From Porpolomopsis calyptriformis (Eukaryota; Basidiomycota; Agaricomycetes; Agaricales; Hygrophoraceae), in contig OX621171.1 of NCBI GenBank assembly GCA_951640195.1, positions 1,426,001 through 1,490,000 on the forward strand: DNA of 64,000 nucleotides, read 5' to 3'. A program made the translations under genes and the position numbers. Under the pieces are notes generated by a model. It was not told where the DNA came from and did not search any database. It saw nothing but the letters and a program-made list of their open reading frames with translations. Position 1 is the first letter of the stretch, and every line of letters begins with the position of its first letter. Below are positions 40,825 to 51,284 of the stretch, one piece after another.

Positions 40825-41142
40825 ATGAGATTACTTGTAGTAGCACGAATGCAATCAGAATCATCAGACTTCCTTTCCATTAGAACAAGGAAAGAGAAAC
40901 ACACACTTAGAATCATTAAAGCCAACTATTCATACCTATATTCCCTAAACTCTCAGCAGAGACACGAAACAGATTTAACCTACAACAGAATTTCTTCGTG
41001 GAAGTCAAACTTCATTCCGAAGGAATTATCACCCTTTACGAAGACGTTGCTGTCAGAACCTTCTTCTATATCCTCTTAGATTTATTAAGCTCCAAAGCTT
41101 GCCTTGTGATCAACAAAAAGACTTGCAACTACAGTTGTGACA
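40825..41142 (+). pseudogene. U-B sense reading frame
   Basis: It starts ATG RLLVVARMQSESSDF, shifts frame near 40915, then continues IPIFPKLSAETRNRF, HSEGIITLYEDVAVRTFFY and NYSCD to the end of the unit. Compared with U-A over the last 50 codons I count about 16 or 17 synonymous changes against 7 amino-acid replacements, which points to past selection on the protein. Confidence 0.5.
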
Positions 41143-41296
41143 GTGAGCCCTCAAGACCGCATATTAGACTTGACCATATTTGGTAATGACCAAGAAATCG
41201 GAGTTTCAGAATGTGGTAGATTTCGGAGAATCATCGGAGTTTGAAATTGGAACATATATAATAAGTTCTGGTGGACCACTCTTCTTCATTAACAAT

Positions 41297-42049
41297 GCCC
41301 ACTCGTGACGAAATCCAAGCCCAACTCGCACAGCTGCAAGTCTAGCTTGAAAACGAAGAATGATGAGAACACGAGGAAGCAGAGAAACAAGCGGAGGAGG
41401 CCCGGAAGGTGGAGGAAGAGTGTCAGTTGGCAGAGGAATGATGGGCAGCTAGAAAGGGTGCCAAAGCTGCAAAAAAGGAGGTAGCGAGGAGGGCGAAGAA
41501 GGCAGCTCAAACAGCAGAGCAGGCAGAGATAGTGGTGGAGGAGAGATCAGGGCAAGAGGCCTTGATCAGAAGGCTATAAGTATTTTCTCTTTTATCCACT
41601 TTATTCCAGAGTTGACTGGAGTTTATTTAGGAGGGCTCCATGCAAGCCTTGCATCAGGAAAGGGAGCGCAGAGGAGTGCGTGTGGCTGGCTGGACAAGGG
41701 AAGGCCTAGAGTTGCACCACCTGCCAACAGGTAAAGGCCAAATGCTGGGTTGGGGAAGAACCAGCAAAAAGGAAATGCACCCAGAGTGCCACGGAGGAAC
41801 TGGAGCACAGAGGAAAAAGGCAATGAGGAAATGCAGAGTTAGCAGAGATGGCGAATTTGAGGGAGGAGTTGTAAGGAGTTTGGGGGGAGATGAAGAAGAT
41901 GAGAATGGAGATGAAGAGAATGAGGGAGTCCATAGAGAGGACTGAGGAGTTACTAGATGGGGATTACCAGGATAGCGGAGAAAGTTTGGAGGAGTTGGAG
42001 GAAATGCCCATAAGGGATGTAGAATTAGTCCCTTTGGAATAGATAACAA
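41297..42049 (+). pseudogene. Accessory gene relic: coiled coil plus binuclear-type cysteine cluster
   Basis: It begins MPTRDEIQAQLAQLQ with a Glu/Ala/Lys-rich coiled coil (EEAEKQAEEARKVEEE; KGAKAAKKEVARRAKK), ending SGQEALIRRL. An intron probably follows (about 41580-41632, GTATTT...TTTAG; the phase is not settled). Then CKPCIRKGSAEECVW and SCTTCQQVKAKCW give C-X2-C-X8-C and C-X2-C-X6-C, like fungal zinc clusters. The last part is helical (MKKMRMEMKRMRES, EESLEELEE). All internal stops fit CAG, CAA, CGA or TGG decay. The layout parallels 16849-17890. A DNA-binding role is plausible from the cluster but unproven. Confidence 0.6.
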
Positions 42050-42091
42050 TTTTTTTTGAATCGAAGAAAAGAATAAGTAAGAGCGAAAGGA

Positions 42092-45000
42092 TTTAATAGT
42101 CAGGTCTGGGTTTCTCCAGATAAGTGGAGTGGAACTCCAAGACAAGTTCTGAAGCATGTCCTAGCTCAGTAGCGAGGATCCATGAGGTTTCTTCATCGGT
42201 ACCTTCATAGCCTTCCCAATGAACCAAATACAATAATTTGCATAAGCGATACCTATTATCAATTTTTGAGTCTAGGATTTTGGAGATCTCAAACTCCAGT
42301 TCTCCATCTATGATTACTGGAGGAGGCGGAGGATGTACTCAGTTTGGAATTGTATTCGGTGAGGCTGGTTCCAACTGTGATACATGAAAGACAGGATGGA
42401 TAGCTTTCATGGAACTAGGCAAATGGAGAGTATAGGAATGGGTTCTAACTTGGGCAATGACCTCGAAAGGACCTAAGTTCTTCTCCGAGAGTTTCTTGGA
42501 GGGTCTGGTAGTTCAGAAAACCTTGGCCTTTACAAAGGCTTGAGTTCCTATTTCAAAATCAGGGGCCGGAATGTGCTTTAAGTCAGCATAGTGCTGATAA
42601 CGCTTTTGAGCTTCAGAGATGGTATTTTGGAGTTCAGAGTGGAGTTCATCCAAATCACCAGCTAGTTCTCTGGCTCAAACGGAAGTAAGATCACACTCAG
42701 GGTGTACTGAAATATTTGGATGATAACCCTTGTTGGCAAAAAAAGGGGATATCCCAGTAGTAGCATTCAGAGCATTGTTATACATGAATTCCACAATAGC
42801 CAGGAGATGTGTTAGGTGCGAAGCAGGACTCAGGTCTTCACTCTGGGAGGTCCAATGTGGGTCTTAGCCAATGCAAACAAGGAAGTTGGCAAGTCCAAGT
42901 TGTGGTTCAACCTAGAGAAGTACAAGCAATTCCAAGCTGCCTATATTTACCCTAGCTGAGTCCGAATATGTGAGTATGTAATCAATCCATGGAATGATTG
43001 TGTAAGCAATGATTAAGTGTAAAAGATAAGATAAGAAAGATAAGAAGGAGTGACAAATGTCACACTTGTGACCGTGACTCGACCGGTCAGGTAACGGTCA
43101 CATTGTGACAGCGTGACAATCGCAGCATCGAAAATGATAGTGAAGAGAATTGGCACACAGAAAGGAAATAATAACCAAAAAAGAGACTCATCATAACAAG
43201 ATGGGACCAGTTGTCCTGTTGATAGTTACAATACATCTGTAGGTATTGCTCCAAGGTTTGATTGACTCGTTCAGTTTGTCCGTCACCTTCTAGATGATAC
43301 CCGGAGGTAAAATGGAGACGCATGTCAAGGACTTTACCCAATGACTGGAAAAAGTGGGAGACGAATTCTGAGCCTCAGTCACAGGTGACATGTGAAGGAA
43401 CTCCATGTTTGGAGAATACATGGACAAGGAAAAGTTGAGCGAGTTGAGGAGCAGTGATGGTGTTGAAGGTTGGTATGAAAATAGCTTATTTGGAGAATCG
43501 ATCAACAATGACAAGAATAGTGGAGAATCCATCAGAGTTAGGGAGTTGCTCGATGAAATCCATGGAGATGGAATTCCAAGGCTTCTCTGGAATTGGGAGT
43601 TGCTTGAGCAAACCATAAGGTCGATGGCGAGGGACTTTGGACCTAGCGCATATAGTACAGGAGTTACAGTAATCTTTTACAAAGGTCTGGAGTTCCAGCC
43701 AAGTGTATTCTTGTCAGATCAATTCAAGTGTTTTGTTTTGTCCAAAATGACCAGCAATTGGATGATCATGTTTCATATGCAAAATTTGAAGTTGTAAGTC
43801 ATCTACATTGGGCACATAGATACAACCATTATGATGAAGGAAACTGGAAGTGTCAATAGCCCATTGGAGATCGGAGTTGGCATTAGAGTTGGCATTGGAG
43901 TTGGACTCTGCAACCTTCAGATGCTCCATAGCCACTGGATCATCACGAAGTGAATTCCGAATTTTCAAGTGGAGGGAGTCTACATCCATAATGAATGCAG
44001 CCTTTAACACTAGATCCAACAAGGATAAAGCTCATAGGGATGAAGCCAGTTGCTCCGAGGTAAAAACCAGTTGGAGGTTCTGAGGATTGATACTGGCATA
44101 GTCACTATCTCCCTGTTTAGGATTAATGTCATATCAATGCATTAAGAAGTCCAGTTTTGCTCCAAGTTTTCTGGGGTGAAAACGAATGATAAGATTAAAG
44201 CCTGATAGAAATTCAGACCAACAAGCCTGATGTCATGACAGGAGTTTGGTTGTAGAAAAGTATACCAAATTCTTGTGATCAGTGACAACATCGATTGGGT
44301 CAGAAGAGCCTTCAAGGTAATGACGCCAGTTGCGAAAACTATTGTGAATGGCTAATAGCTCCTTGTTGTGAATATCGTAATTCAACTCCGGTGGAGTTAA
44401 AGTCTGAGAGTAGAATGCAATGGGATGCAATGATTCATCATCCACGTAAGTTGATAGAATGCCTGCTATGGCATAGTCAGAGGCATCCGTTTCTACCACC
44501 AGAAGGGATCCCAGAGTGAAGTTGACAAGAACTGGAGTGGAAGTGAAGGCCTGTTTCAGAGATTCAAATGCAAATTTGCATTGAGTATTGAAATTCCACG
44601 GAACATTTTTCTGGGTCAGTCACATAAGTGGAGATACCAATCCCGAGTAGTTGTTAATAAAACACCTATAGAAATTTCCAAAACCTAAGAATGACTGGAC
44701 ATCCTTGATTTTCCGTGGTTCTGGCCAATCCAGGATAATTTGAACTTTGGCAGGGTCCATGGTAATTCCACCAGGGGAAAGGATAAATCCAAGGTATTCA
44801 ATCGTATCTTGATGAAAGAACCATTTCTCCAATTTTCCAAAAAGACTATTAAGTCGGAGTCTTCAGAGCACTTCACGGAGATGCCTCCGGTGATCCTCAA
44901 TGTTATCTGAGTAGACAAGGATATCATCAAGATATACTACAACAGAGACATCGGAGAGGTTGGAGAAGATTTCATTCATGAAACATTAAAATGTTGATGG

Positions 45001-46352
45001 GGCATTGCATAGACCTAAGGGCATACTGTAACCAAGAACCCGAAAGCACCATACCTAGTATGGAAAGTGGTTTTCCATTCATCCCCTTCCGCGATCCATA
45101 CATTGAAGTATCCAATTCACAGATCAATTTTGGTGTAGATACGACCTTTGCTGGTACAGTCTAGGAGATTGGAGATGAGTAGAAGTGGGTAACAATCTTT
45201 CTTGGTGATTTTATTAATGCCTTGATAGTCCATGCATAATCATAATGAGCCATCTTTCTTGCAGATGAAAATGATCGGAGCACCTCCCAGAGATCCGGAG
45301 GAATGTATCCAACCTTTTCTTAGGTGTTCATCCAAGAATATATGAAGGGCTTCTTGTTCCGCAACAGAAAGAGAATAGATGTGTGCTAGTGGAGGTGTCA
45401 TACCTTCCTCTAGATCAATATGGTAATCGCTATAACAATAAGGAGGAAGACGTTTAGATTTTCCTTCACTGAAAACATCAGTATAGTCATGATATTCCAG
45501 AGGAACTTTCGCATAAAATGTAGGGTCCAGAGGAACATCGGAGATCTCAACAGAGCATGCTTTTGAAATATCCACAGCTTGAAGAATGAATAATTGAGAT
45601 CCTTCTTGCTTGCTAGCATGTACAAATGTGGCTGCTGAAATAATAGACACATGAGGAAGTGAAGTCGGAGTCAGAGTCGGAGCTGGAGGGTCAAGTGGAG
45701 TTGCCTCGGAGGGTATAAGTGTCAACAACGAAGATGAATACATTAGTTTTGGTGCCCCAAATGAAATACTGCTTGTAACCCAGTCAATCAATGGATTGTA
45801 GTGGGTAAGCCAGTTGAATCCAAGAACAGCAGAACAAGATGCATCCAATGGAGTGACCAAAAACTCAATATCTAGAGTTTCTCCAGATGGAAATTGGACA
45901 GGGAGGATAACTCCCTCATCAATAGTTCTCCCTTGAGATCCATCAAATAATTGGAGTTGCTTCAGAGGAAGCAGAGATGTTTTGAGCTTGTTTTGATGGA
46001 CAAAGTCAAAGTCCAAGAAACAGTGTGTGGATCCTGAATCGATAAGAGTCGGAATAGATAAAGATTTGATAAATAAAGTGATCAAAAAGGAATCAGCACA
46101 AGGAACAGAAGCGTTGAGTTTTACAATAGAAGATACAGGAATAGTTTCAATGCAGGCCACATTCCATGTCTCATACAGACTGCCTCCTATTTTTCTGGAG
46201 CGGCCGGAGAGGCACTTGGAATAGAAGTAGGGGATTCCTGAGTGGGTGGTTCGGCGACAGTAGTGGCACATCCAGAAGCCTTCTTTGAAGTGGAAGAACC
46301 TGACTTTGGATATTCCTTTGCCATATGACCTGGGGATCCACAAAACATACAC
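42092..46352 (-). pseudogene. Ty3-7 pol with chromodomain
   Basis: Read leftwards: protease (LIDSGSTHCFLDFDF near 46040; AVLGFNWLTHYNPLIDW near 45790), reverse transcriptase start (IHSSGSLGGAPIIFICKKDGS; YLDD region near 44920-44945 intact), RNase H (VETDASDYAIAGIL; YDIHNKELLAIH), integrase zinc domain (HMKHDHPIAGHFGQNKTLEL), core (GYHLEGDGQTERVNQTLEQY) and chromodomain (KLLYLVHWEGYEGTDEETSW) ending KPRPDY-stop at 42092. Frames are broken in several places. A solo LTR (42810-43198) interrupts integrase. It is a different lineage from Ty3-5. Confidence 0.88.
42810..43198. repeat. Solo LTR (family D) with target duplication AGATG
   Basis: It starts TGTTAGGTGC and ends CATCATAACA, flanked by AGATG at 42805-42809 and 43199-43203. 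Excision rejoins Ty3-7 integrase (DNWSHL to LAIVEFMYNNA). It contains a dense set of GTCAC/GTGAC inverted motifs near 43058-43115. No other copy in the window; orientation probably minus. Confidence 0.9.
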
Positions 46353-47263
46353 AAGTTGTTATCCAAATGACATTTTCATTTGGCCGGAGTAAGCTTTCCA
46401 TCTTTTCTGAGCTTATCAGAGAGGTCAGGACATTTCAGAGTTGAGGTAGTCAGGGTAGACTTCATAGGAGTTTTCTTGAAAGTAGAAGGTGTCATTGGAG
46501 TTGAAGATGGTTTAGGAGCATTCGTCGGAGGTGCTGGAGCACAACTGGAGTCTCACTTAAGCTCTCCTTTACATTCCCAATACCTAGCATCAATCGTTTG
46601 AGCTAACTCCTTTATAGCTACCAACGTGGCTGGTTTTCTGACTTGAGACATTTGATCCTTGATTCGATCTAGAAGACCACGGTAAAAGATATACCGCAGT
46701 GCTCCGACATCCCATTGAACTTGAACTGTTAGCCTATTGAAGTGCTGTAACAGATATGGCTGTTACAGAGCCTACAGAGGCAGGTGATCAGTGTTGATAG
46801 GTGTTTGGCACCTCAGAGCAGTATAGAGGCTGTATTTACCACTATTTACAGTATGTTTTAACCCTTTGCCACCACTTGTACCAGAGATACCGCACCCAAT
46901 AGATATTGGTTGTATTCAGTCTAGTCTTGAGCAAGGCAAGAACCTAAACCCTTACAAGTGCACAATATATTTGGCAATCCGTTGATTATTGAACATCTTC
47001 AAAGATTCCAATTCCACTTCAGCAGTTCCTACTGGATCCAAAGGTCCAAATTGGTCCTGTAACTCAGAGCAGAACTCTGAGAAGTCCGAGAGGAACAACA
47101 GAGGGTTAGGAATAGTCTCCAAAAGGTAAGGTTCAAATATAGATAAGGCCATTCCCTTCAGAAACAACATAGCATAATTGACCTTAGCTTCATCGGAAGT
47201 AAATGCAGAAGGCCTATCCTTGAAATTCAATTGAAGTTGAACTAGGAAAGGTTGGAGTTTCAT
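46353..47263 (-). pseudogene. Ty3-7 gag, degenerate
   Basis: The N-terminal capsid piece (47263-46957) reads MKLQPFLVQLQLNFKDRPSA, NYAMLFLKGMALSIFEPYL and FGPLDPVGTAEVELESL. After the LTR at 46746-46956 come short Gag pieces, and the zinc knuckle near 46325-46365 is CMFCGSPGHMAKEY: the last ligand Cys is Tyr (TGT to TAT type change). About 380 bp of leader with no gene lie between 47264 and the LTR. Confidence 0.8.
46746..46956 (+). repeat. Short solo LTR (family E) with target duplication AGTGC
   Basis: 211 bp, TGTAACAGAT to CCCTTACA, flanked by AGTGC at 46741-46745 and 46957-46961. It is nearly identical to 63484-63694 and similar in length and layout to family F (63754-63964). The element proteins are not present in the window. 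Confidence 0.92.
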
Positions 47264-47649
47264 CGGATCAGAGCCATCGAAAGGATCAGGCTCTCAGACT
47301 TTGGATTTTGTGGGTTTGGCTCCAGAAGAAGCTTAAGTGATGGTGGCAATATTTTGAAAAGCCATGATCAATCTCTCTTCAACTGTCTCCTGTTCCAGAG
47401 CTTCTTGAGCTGGCTAGACTTGAGGTGTTTCTTCAACCAAAGTTGATGCTTGACCTTGAGTAGTCCGCAGAGTTATGGGTCGTAATGGATTTTCTCGATC
47501 ATGAAAAGCAGTAGGGAGCCTTTCAGATATATGCATAGTTGGAGACACAGGACTTGTTTCGGAGTTGGTCAGAGATAATCAACCTCTAGTTGAAAATCCC
47601 ATGAAACGTTCAAGAGTACATTGTGTCATCATGAATAAAACTGAGCTAG

Positions 47650-47660
47650 AGACAGAATAT
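47650..47660 (-). promoter_or_regulatory. Ty3-7 primer-binding site, self-priming type
   Basis: ATATTCTGTCT (minus strand), two bases from the LTR, is perfectly complementary over 11 nt to AGACAGAATAT in the same LTR (47739-47729), about 30 nt downstream of its TATATAAG. Confidence 0.75.
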
Positions 47661-47662
47661 AC

Positions 47663-47917
47663 TGTTAGGTCTGAAGTTTTGGAGTTGAATTTGGAGATCA
47701 GAGTTGGATAAATGATGGGACTTAGTTGATATTCTGTCTACAGATACAGGAAAACATGCAGTACTTATATACCTGCTAGATAATTATATCTGAGACATAG
47801 TGATGACAGAGGTCATCATAAGTAGGAAACATGTGAAAAGTATGGAGTGTTCGGAGTTATTGGAGTAATTGGAGTTCATTGGAATTCATTGGAGTTCATC
47901 GGAACTAGGATGTAACA
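47663..47917 (-). repeat. 5' LTR of Ty3-7 (LTR family G)
   Basis: The minus strand starts TGTTACATCC and ends CCTAACA. TATA at about 47775-47768. Short repeats of GGAGTTCATTGG occur at the outer end. Related LTRs are at 35767-35990 and 60967-61296. Confidence 0.88.
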
Positions 47918-47989
47918 AATATATACTATAAAAATGAAGCAGTTAAAGAAGCAAAGGGTATAAATGAGGACAAAGATAAGTCTACTACC

Positions 47990-48924
47990 AAATCTAGTCA
48001 CCTTCCACCACCTCCTGTACCTCATTAGCATCTTCCTAGTCCTGATCCTCATTCCCACTCTTGTTCTTACCCAAATTCCTCTTTATCTTTGCCAACTTTG
48101 CTAACTTTTGAGCATGATTGCAATGGCCACAAGACCTAGTAGATTTATTGATGGCATGGGCTAGCTGAGCAGGCTGGGGTTGGCATTAAGATTCTTGGCA
48201 GCAGCAGTTATCTTTCCAACAACAATACACCAATCTTCATCAGACAATTGCAGGTCTCATGCCAGGTTAACCACTATTACCTGATCTTGCTCAATAGTGG
48301 TAGGATTAGCAAATTGAGCCAACTGTCGATCAGTAGCACAAGTCAGATGGTAGTACAGGTCCCTGTGCCCTGATTCACCCTAAATAATACATAGAGATTG
48401 ATAATACTAATGAAAAAGAGGGAGAATTACTCACATCAAGCCTAGTCTTTGGTTGATATCTGCCAAGGGTTTAACTATGGCTGTTGAATCTGAAACAGAT
48501 AAGCAATAAGATCAAAAGCAAGAGCTTAGCACTCACTGGAGACCTCCTTGACAGCACTGCACTTGATGTCAGTTGAATTCTAAGTCCAGTTGAAAACTCG
48601 GTTGCCACTTTTGGCCACCTCAGCATTCTTTTTCTGCTTGGCTAACCCCTTCTTAATGGCTGCCTCCTTTGTCTGGTTCCTTTTCTTCTTGAGGGCAGCT
48701 AGGTGCTCTTTGGCTTTGAGCTGGGCCACAAGATTCTAGAAGCACATAAATCAACTATTAATAGATTAGAAAAAGGATTATACAGTGCAAGACTTTTTGC
48801 CCTTGGAAGCACTTTGGGCCTGAGCCTAGAGGGTAGATTAGGCTAAAGAAATGCATAAAAAGTCAGGTTTACTCACCTTTTTCTTGCCCTGGGATATGGC
48901 CTTTGCAGCAGCAGCTAGAGCCAT
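47990..48924 (-). pseudogene. Spliced Lys/Ala-rich gene relic, possibly Myb/SANT-like
   Basis: From ATG 48924: MALAAAAKAISQGKKK, then a GTGAGT donor. Further exon-like blocks are VAQLKAKEHLAALKKKRNQT to NRVFNWT (about 48740-48535, acceptor TTCTAG, donor GTGAGT), a short block near 48470 ending at GTGAGT, and a block with HRDLYYHLTCATDRQLAQFA, IEQDQVIVVNLA and LSDEDWCIVVGKITAA (about 48385-48180). Introns of about 50-60 bp have clean borders, so this was a spliced gene. Several stops break it. The family is not recognised with confidence; the FNWT...AVKEV segment resembles Myb-like proteins found beside fungal transposons. Confidence 0.45.
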
Positions 48925-49180
48925 AGCCCTTTGGGGCTAACCAGAGGTGGTCTGTCAAGAAATTGTTCCCTCTTACTCCCAATCACGTGTTGCTTGGCAT
49001 AGTCATACAATTACAAACTGTAGATACCTTAGTTCTGCAATGATGTGAATAGAATTCTGATAGTTTGCAGAACTCCCTCCCCGACAGTCCTAACCAAATG
49101 TTCTAGACCCTCAGTAAAACCCCTCAACTTAATCCAAGATGTCCAACCTTGAGTAATTCCTTGCAGAGGTAGCTGCCCAC

Positions 49181-50539
49181 ATGATAAAAATGAACGAGAT
49201 GTTCTCCTCACTCGAATCCAACATAACCCTCCCAAACAAGGGAATAACCCAGCTTCAAAACCTCCACCTTGCCCTAAACCTCTCCAACCTGACCTAGACC
49301 ATCCAAGCCCTACAAAACCAGATAATGGCCTTGAATGCCAATCCCCAACCAATCCTTCCCCCAAACCCCCCTACTACTCCTCCTCTAACTCACATCAAAC
49401 CAGTGACCCCAGGATACTATGATGGATTGTGCCCAATAGCCAAAACCTTCTTCCGCCAAATCACCCTGTACATAGAATGGGTCAGTCACAACCACACCCT
49501 CCATATCAAACACGCCCTTAACTTCATGACAAAAGGCCCAGCCCAAGTCTGGGCCCAAAACAAATTTGACACCTACAAAGCAGGGAGAAACCCTTTCCTT
49601 GACTGGACTGACTTCCAAGACAAATTCTTATGCCAGTTTGATGACCCCAACTGTTACAGCTACTTCATTTTTCATCTAGCCCACTTTCCCTATTTTTAAT
49701 CTTATCTAATCTTTATCTTGTCCTCTCCTAGATTGGAGGTGATAACGCTATTAGCTGATGAAGACATGCTCTGCAGCAACTCTGCAGTAGCTGCACAAGG
49801 CTGCGCAATACTATGCCTTAGTCAGCTGTTCCATGGATCGTCACCATGGTTATCACAATCACAGCCTAGACCCAGGTAGTATATAAGTAGTGTACAGAAC
49901 ACTTGTATATACCCAGTTTCGTCCTTCAGTGTTGTCACCCCTAGCTTATGCACTAGGCTCTTTGTGATTTACATCAAGTGACCTGAGTCCCCCTGCCAAT
50001 ATAACACCAACCCCCAATGAACAGCAATTGAAGCCCTAGAAAAGATCAAACAAACTGGCAGGACAGCTGAAGAATACAATGCCAAGTTCCAAGCCCTAGT
50101 CAACCTAAGTGGGATTAACAATATTGCCGCTATAGAATACTACAGAAAAGGACTCACCCCTACCCTCCGTAACTGTATCTTCAACATAATACCCCTACCC
50201 ACCACCCTGGAAGGCTGGAAGACCCAAGCCAAAACCCTTGACTGCCAATGGTGAGAACCCAATACCTACACCACCCACAATATGGGAAGACCCACAAGAA
50301 CCAACTGACCCCCTTTCCAACCCTACCACAACACCAAACCCACCCCCATGAACTTTAATACACTAGCCCCTATGGACATTGATCACACCAGACACCCCAC
50401 ACCAAAGTTCACAGGCAAATGCTTTAGCTGTGGAGGGGGGGGCCATCATGTATCCAACTGCCCCTATGCGCAAAAAATGATAAAGCTAATTGAAGCTGGG
50501 AGAGGTGATGAATGGTTAGCATTACCAGATATTCAATAG
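49181..50539 (+). pseudogene. Ty3-8 gag
   Basis: From ATG 49181 (MIKMNEMFSSLESN) an N-terminal Gln/Pro region leads to the capsid motif TPGYYDGLCPIAKTFFRQI, HALNFMTKGPAQVWAQNKF and FQDKFLCQFDDPN. A solo LTR follows, then NEQQLKALEKIKQTGRTAEE and a CCHC knuckle CFSCGGGGHHVSNC near 50420-50465. A few stops (for example TAG in NLTxTIQ) and a shift break it. It is a Ty3-type Gag from yet another lineage. Confidence 0.85.
49652..50006 (+). repeat. Solo LTR (family C) with target duplication CCAAC
   Basis: 355 bp, TGTTACAGCT to CAATATAACA, flanked by CCAAC at 49647-49651 and 50007-50011. Removing it restores the Gag frame across FDDPN-PNEQQ. TATA (GTATATAAG) near 49880, with GTTTCGTCCTTC about 34 nt later, the presumed self-primer of this family. 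Confidence 0.93.
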
Positions 50540-50699
50540 GGATATTGATACCTACCGCCTGCTTGTCCCATAACAGATTCACAGTCCTCAAAATAGAGAA
50601 GACTGATGCTGAAGATGAGGTAGAGAAAGAAAAGACTGAAAATGGAAGAAAGACACTCACCACCCCCCCTGATAAATGGACCAATGAAGAAGAACCCCC

Positions 50700-51137
50700 A
50701 TACATGCCAGAGGATAATCATGTCATACACAGGATGCTTGACCAGAAACTAGAGACCTCTATCCATATCTATCTAACTATCCCTAAAATGCTATGATCGA
50801 CATCACAGAAAGCCCTAGTTGACTGTGGTGCTACCAACTCTTTCATTGACTGACAATATGCCTGAGAGAACGAAATCCCAATTACCCACCTTAACAGACC
50901 CATACCAGTATTCAATGTAGATGGCACTAAGAATGCTGCCGGAGCCATCACAGGAAAGTCAATGGTGATCATAGAATACAAAGGACATAGAGAATGCCTC
51001 GAGCTCCTGGTGACAAACCAAGGGAAGATGAATATCATCCTTGGACACCCATGGCTTCAGAAACACAATCCCTCAATTAACTGGAGAACAGGTGAAGTAG
51101 ACTTCTCATGATGCCCCCCCGAATGTTGCACACAGCC
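50700..51137 (+). pseudogene. Ty3-8 protease segment, cut at unit U-C
   Basis: Retropepsin-like: ALVDCGATNSFID near 50812-50850 (catalytic Asp present; Cys replaces Ser or Thr), IPVFNVDGTKNAAGAI, ELLVTNQGKMNIILGHPWLQ near 51000-51060. The sequence ends at 51137 where U-C begins, and reverse transcriptase is not found on the other side; that side is the integrase of Ty3-9 in opposite orientation. Confidence 0.82.
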
Positions 51138-51284
51138 TGTCATGAAATTGGCATTCACTCTCTTAAAATTCTGTTCTTTTCCTCTCTTTTCTGTGCCTGT
51201 TCTCTTTGGGAAGGGGCTGTCTTTATTGGCAGCAGAGACTATTTGTACAAGAGGGGGAAGTCCATGTCTGACTAACTATTTAGA

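Larger units (their letters stand above)
39460..41142. mobile_element. Unit U-B: 1683-bp TG...CA unit
   Basis: It starts TGTTATGAGATTGG and ends CAGTTGTGACA. Contents from the left: 3' end and exon 3 (39895-39606), exon 2 (40124-39951) and exon 1 (from 40179) of a minus-strand gene; then about 350 bp without a frame; a plus-strand TATA box (TATATAAACCCTGAGG, 40791); then a plus-strand frame to the end. If it is an LTR, U3 is about 1.3 kb and R-U5 about 0.3 kb. The flanking 5-mers (GCATA, GTGAG) do not match, so this copy was rearranged or its partner end is lost. Confidence 0.82.

Noticed and set aside
41640..41945. 101-codon plus-strand ORF starting MQALHQERER
   Set aside because: It is the wrong frame. 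The neighbouring frame, though broken by stops, gives the two cysteine clusters of the accessory gene.
43058..43115. GTCAC/GTGAC cluster as an origin or operator
   Set aside because: It lies inside a solo LTR with clear borders and no second copy, so any function would be guesswork.
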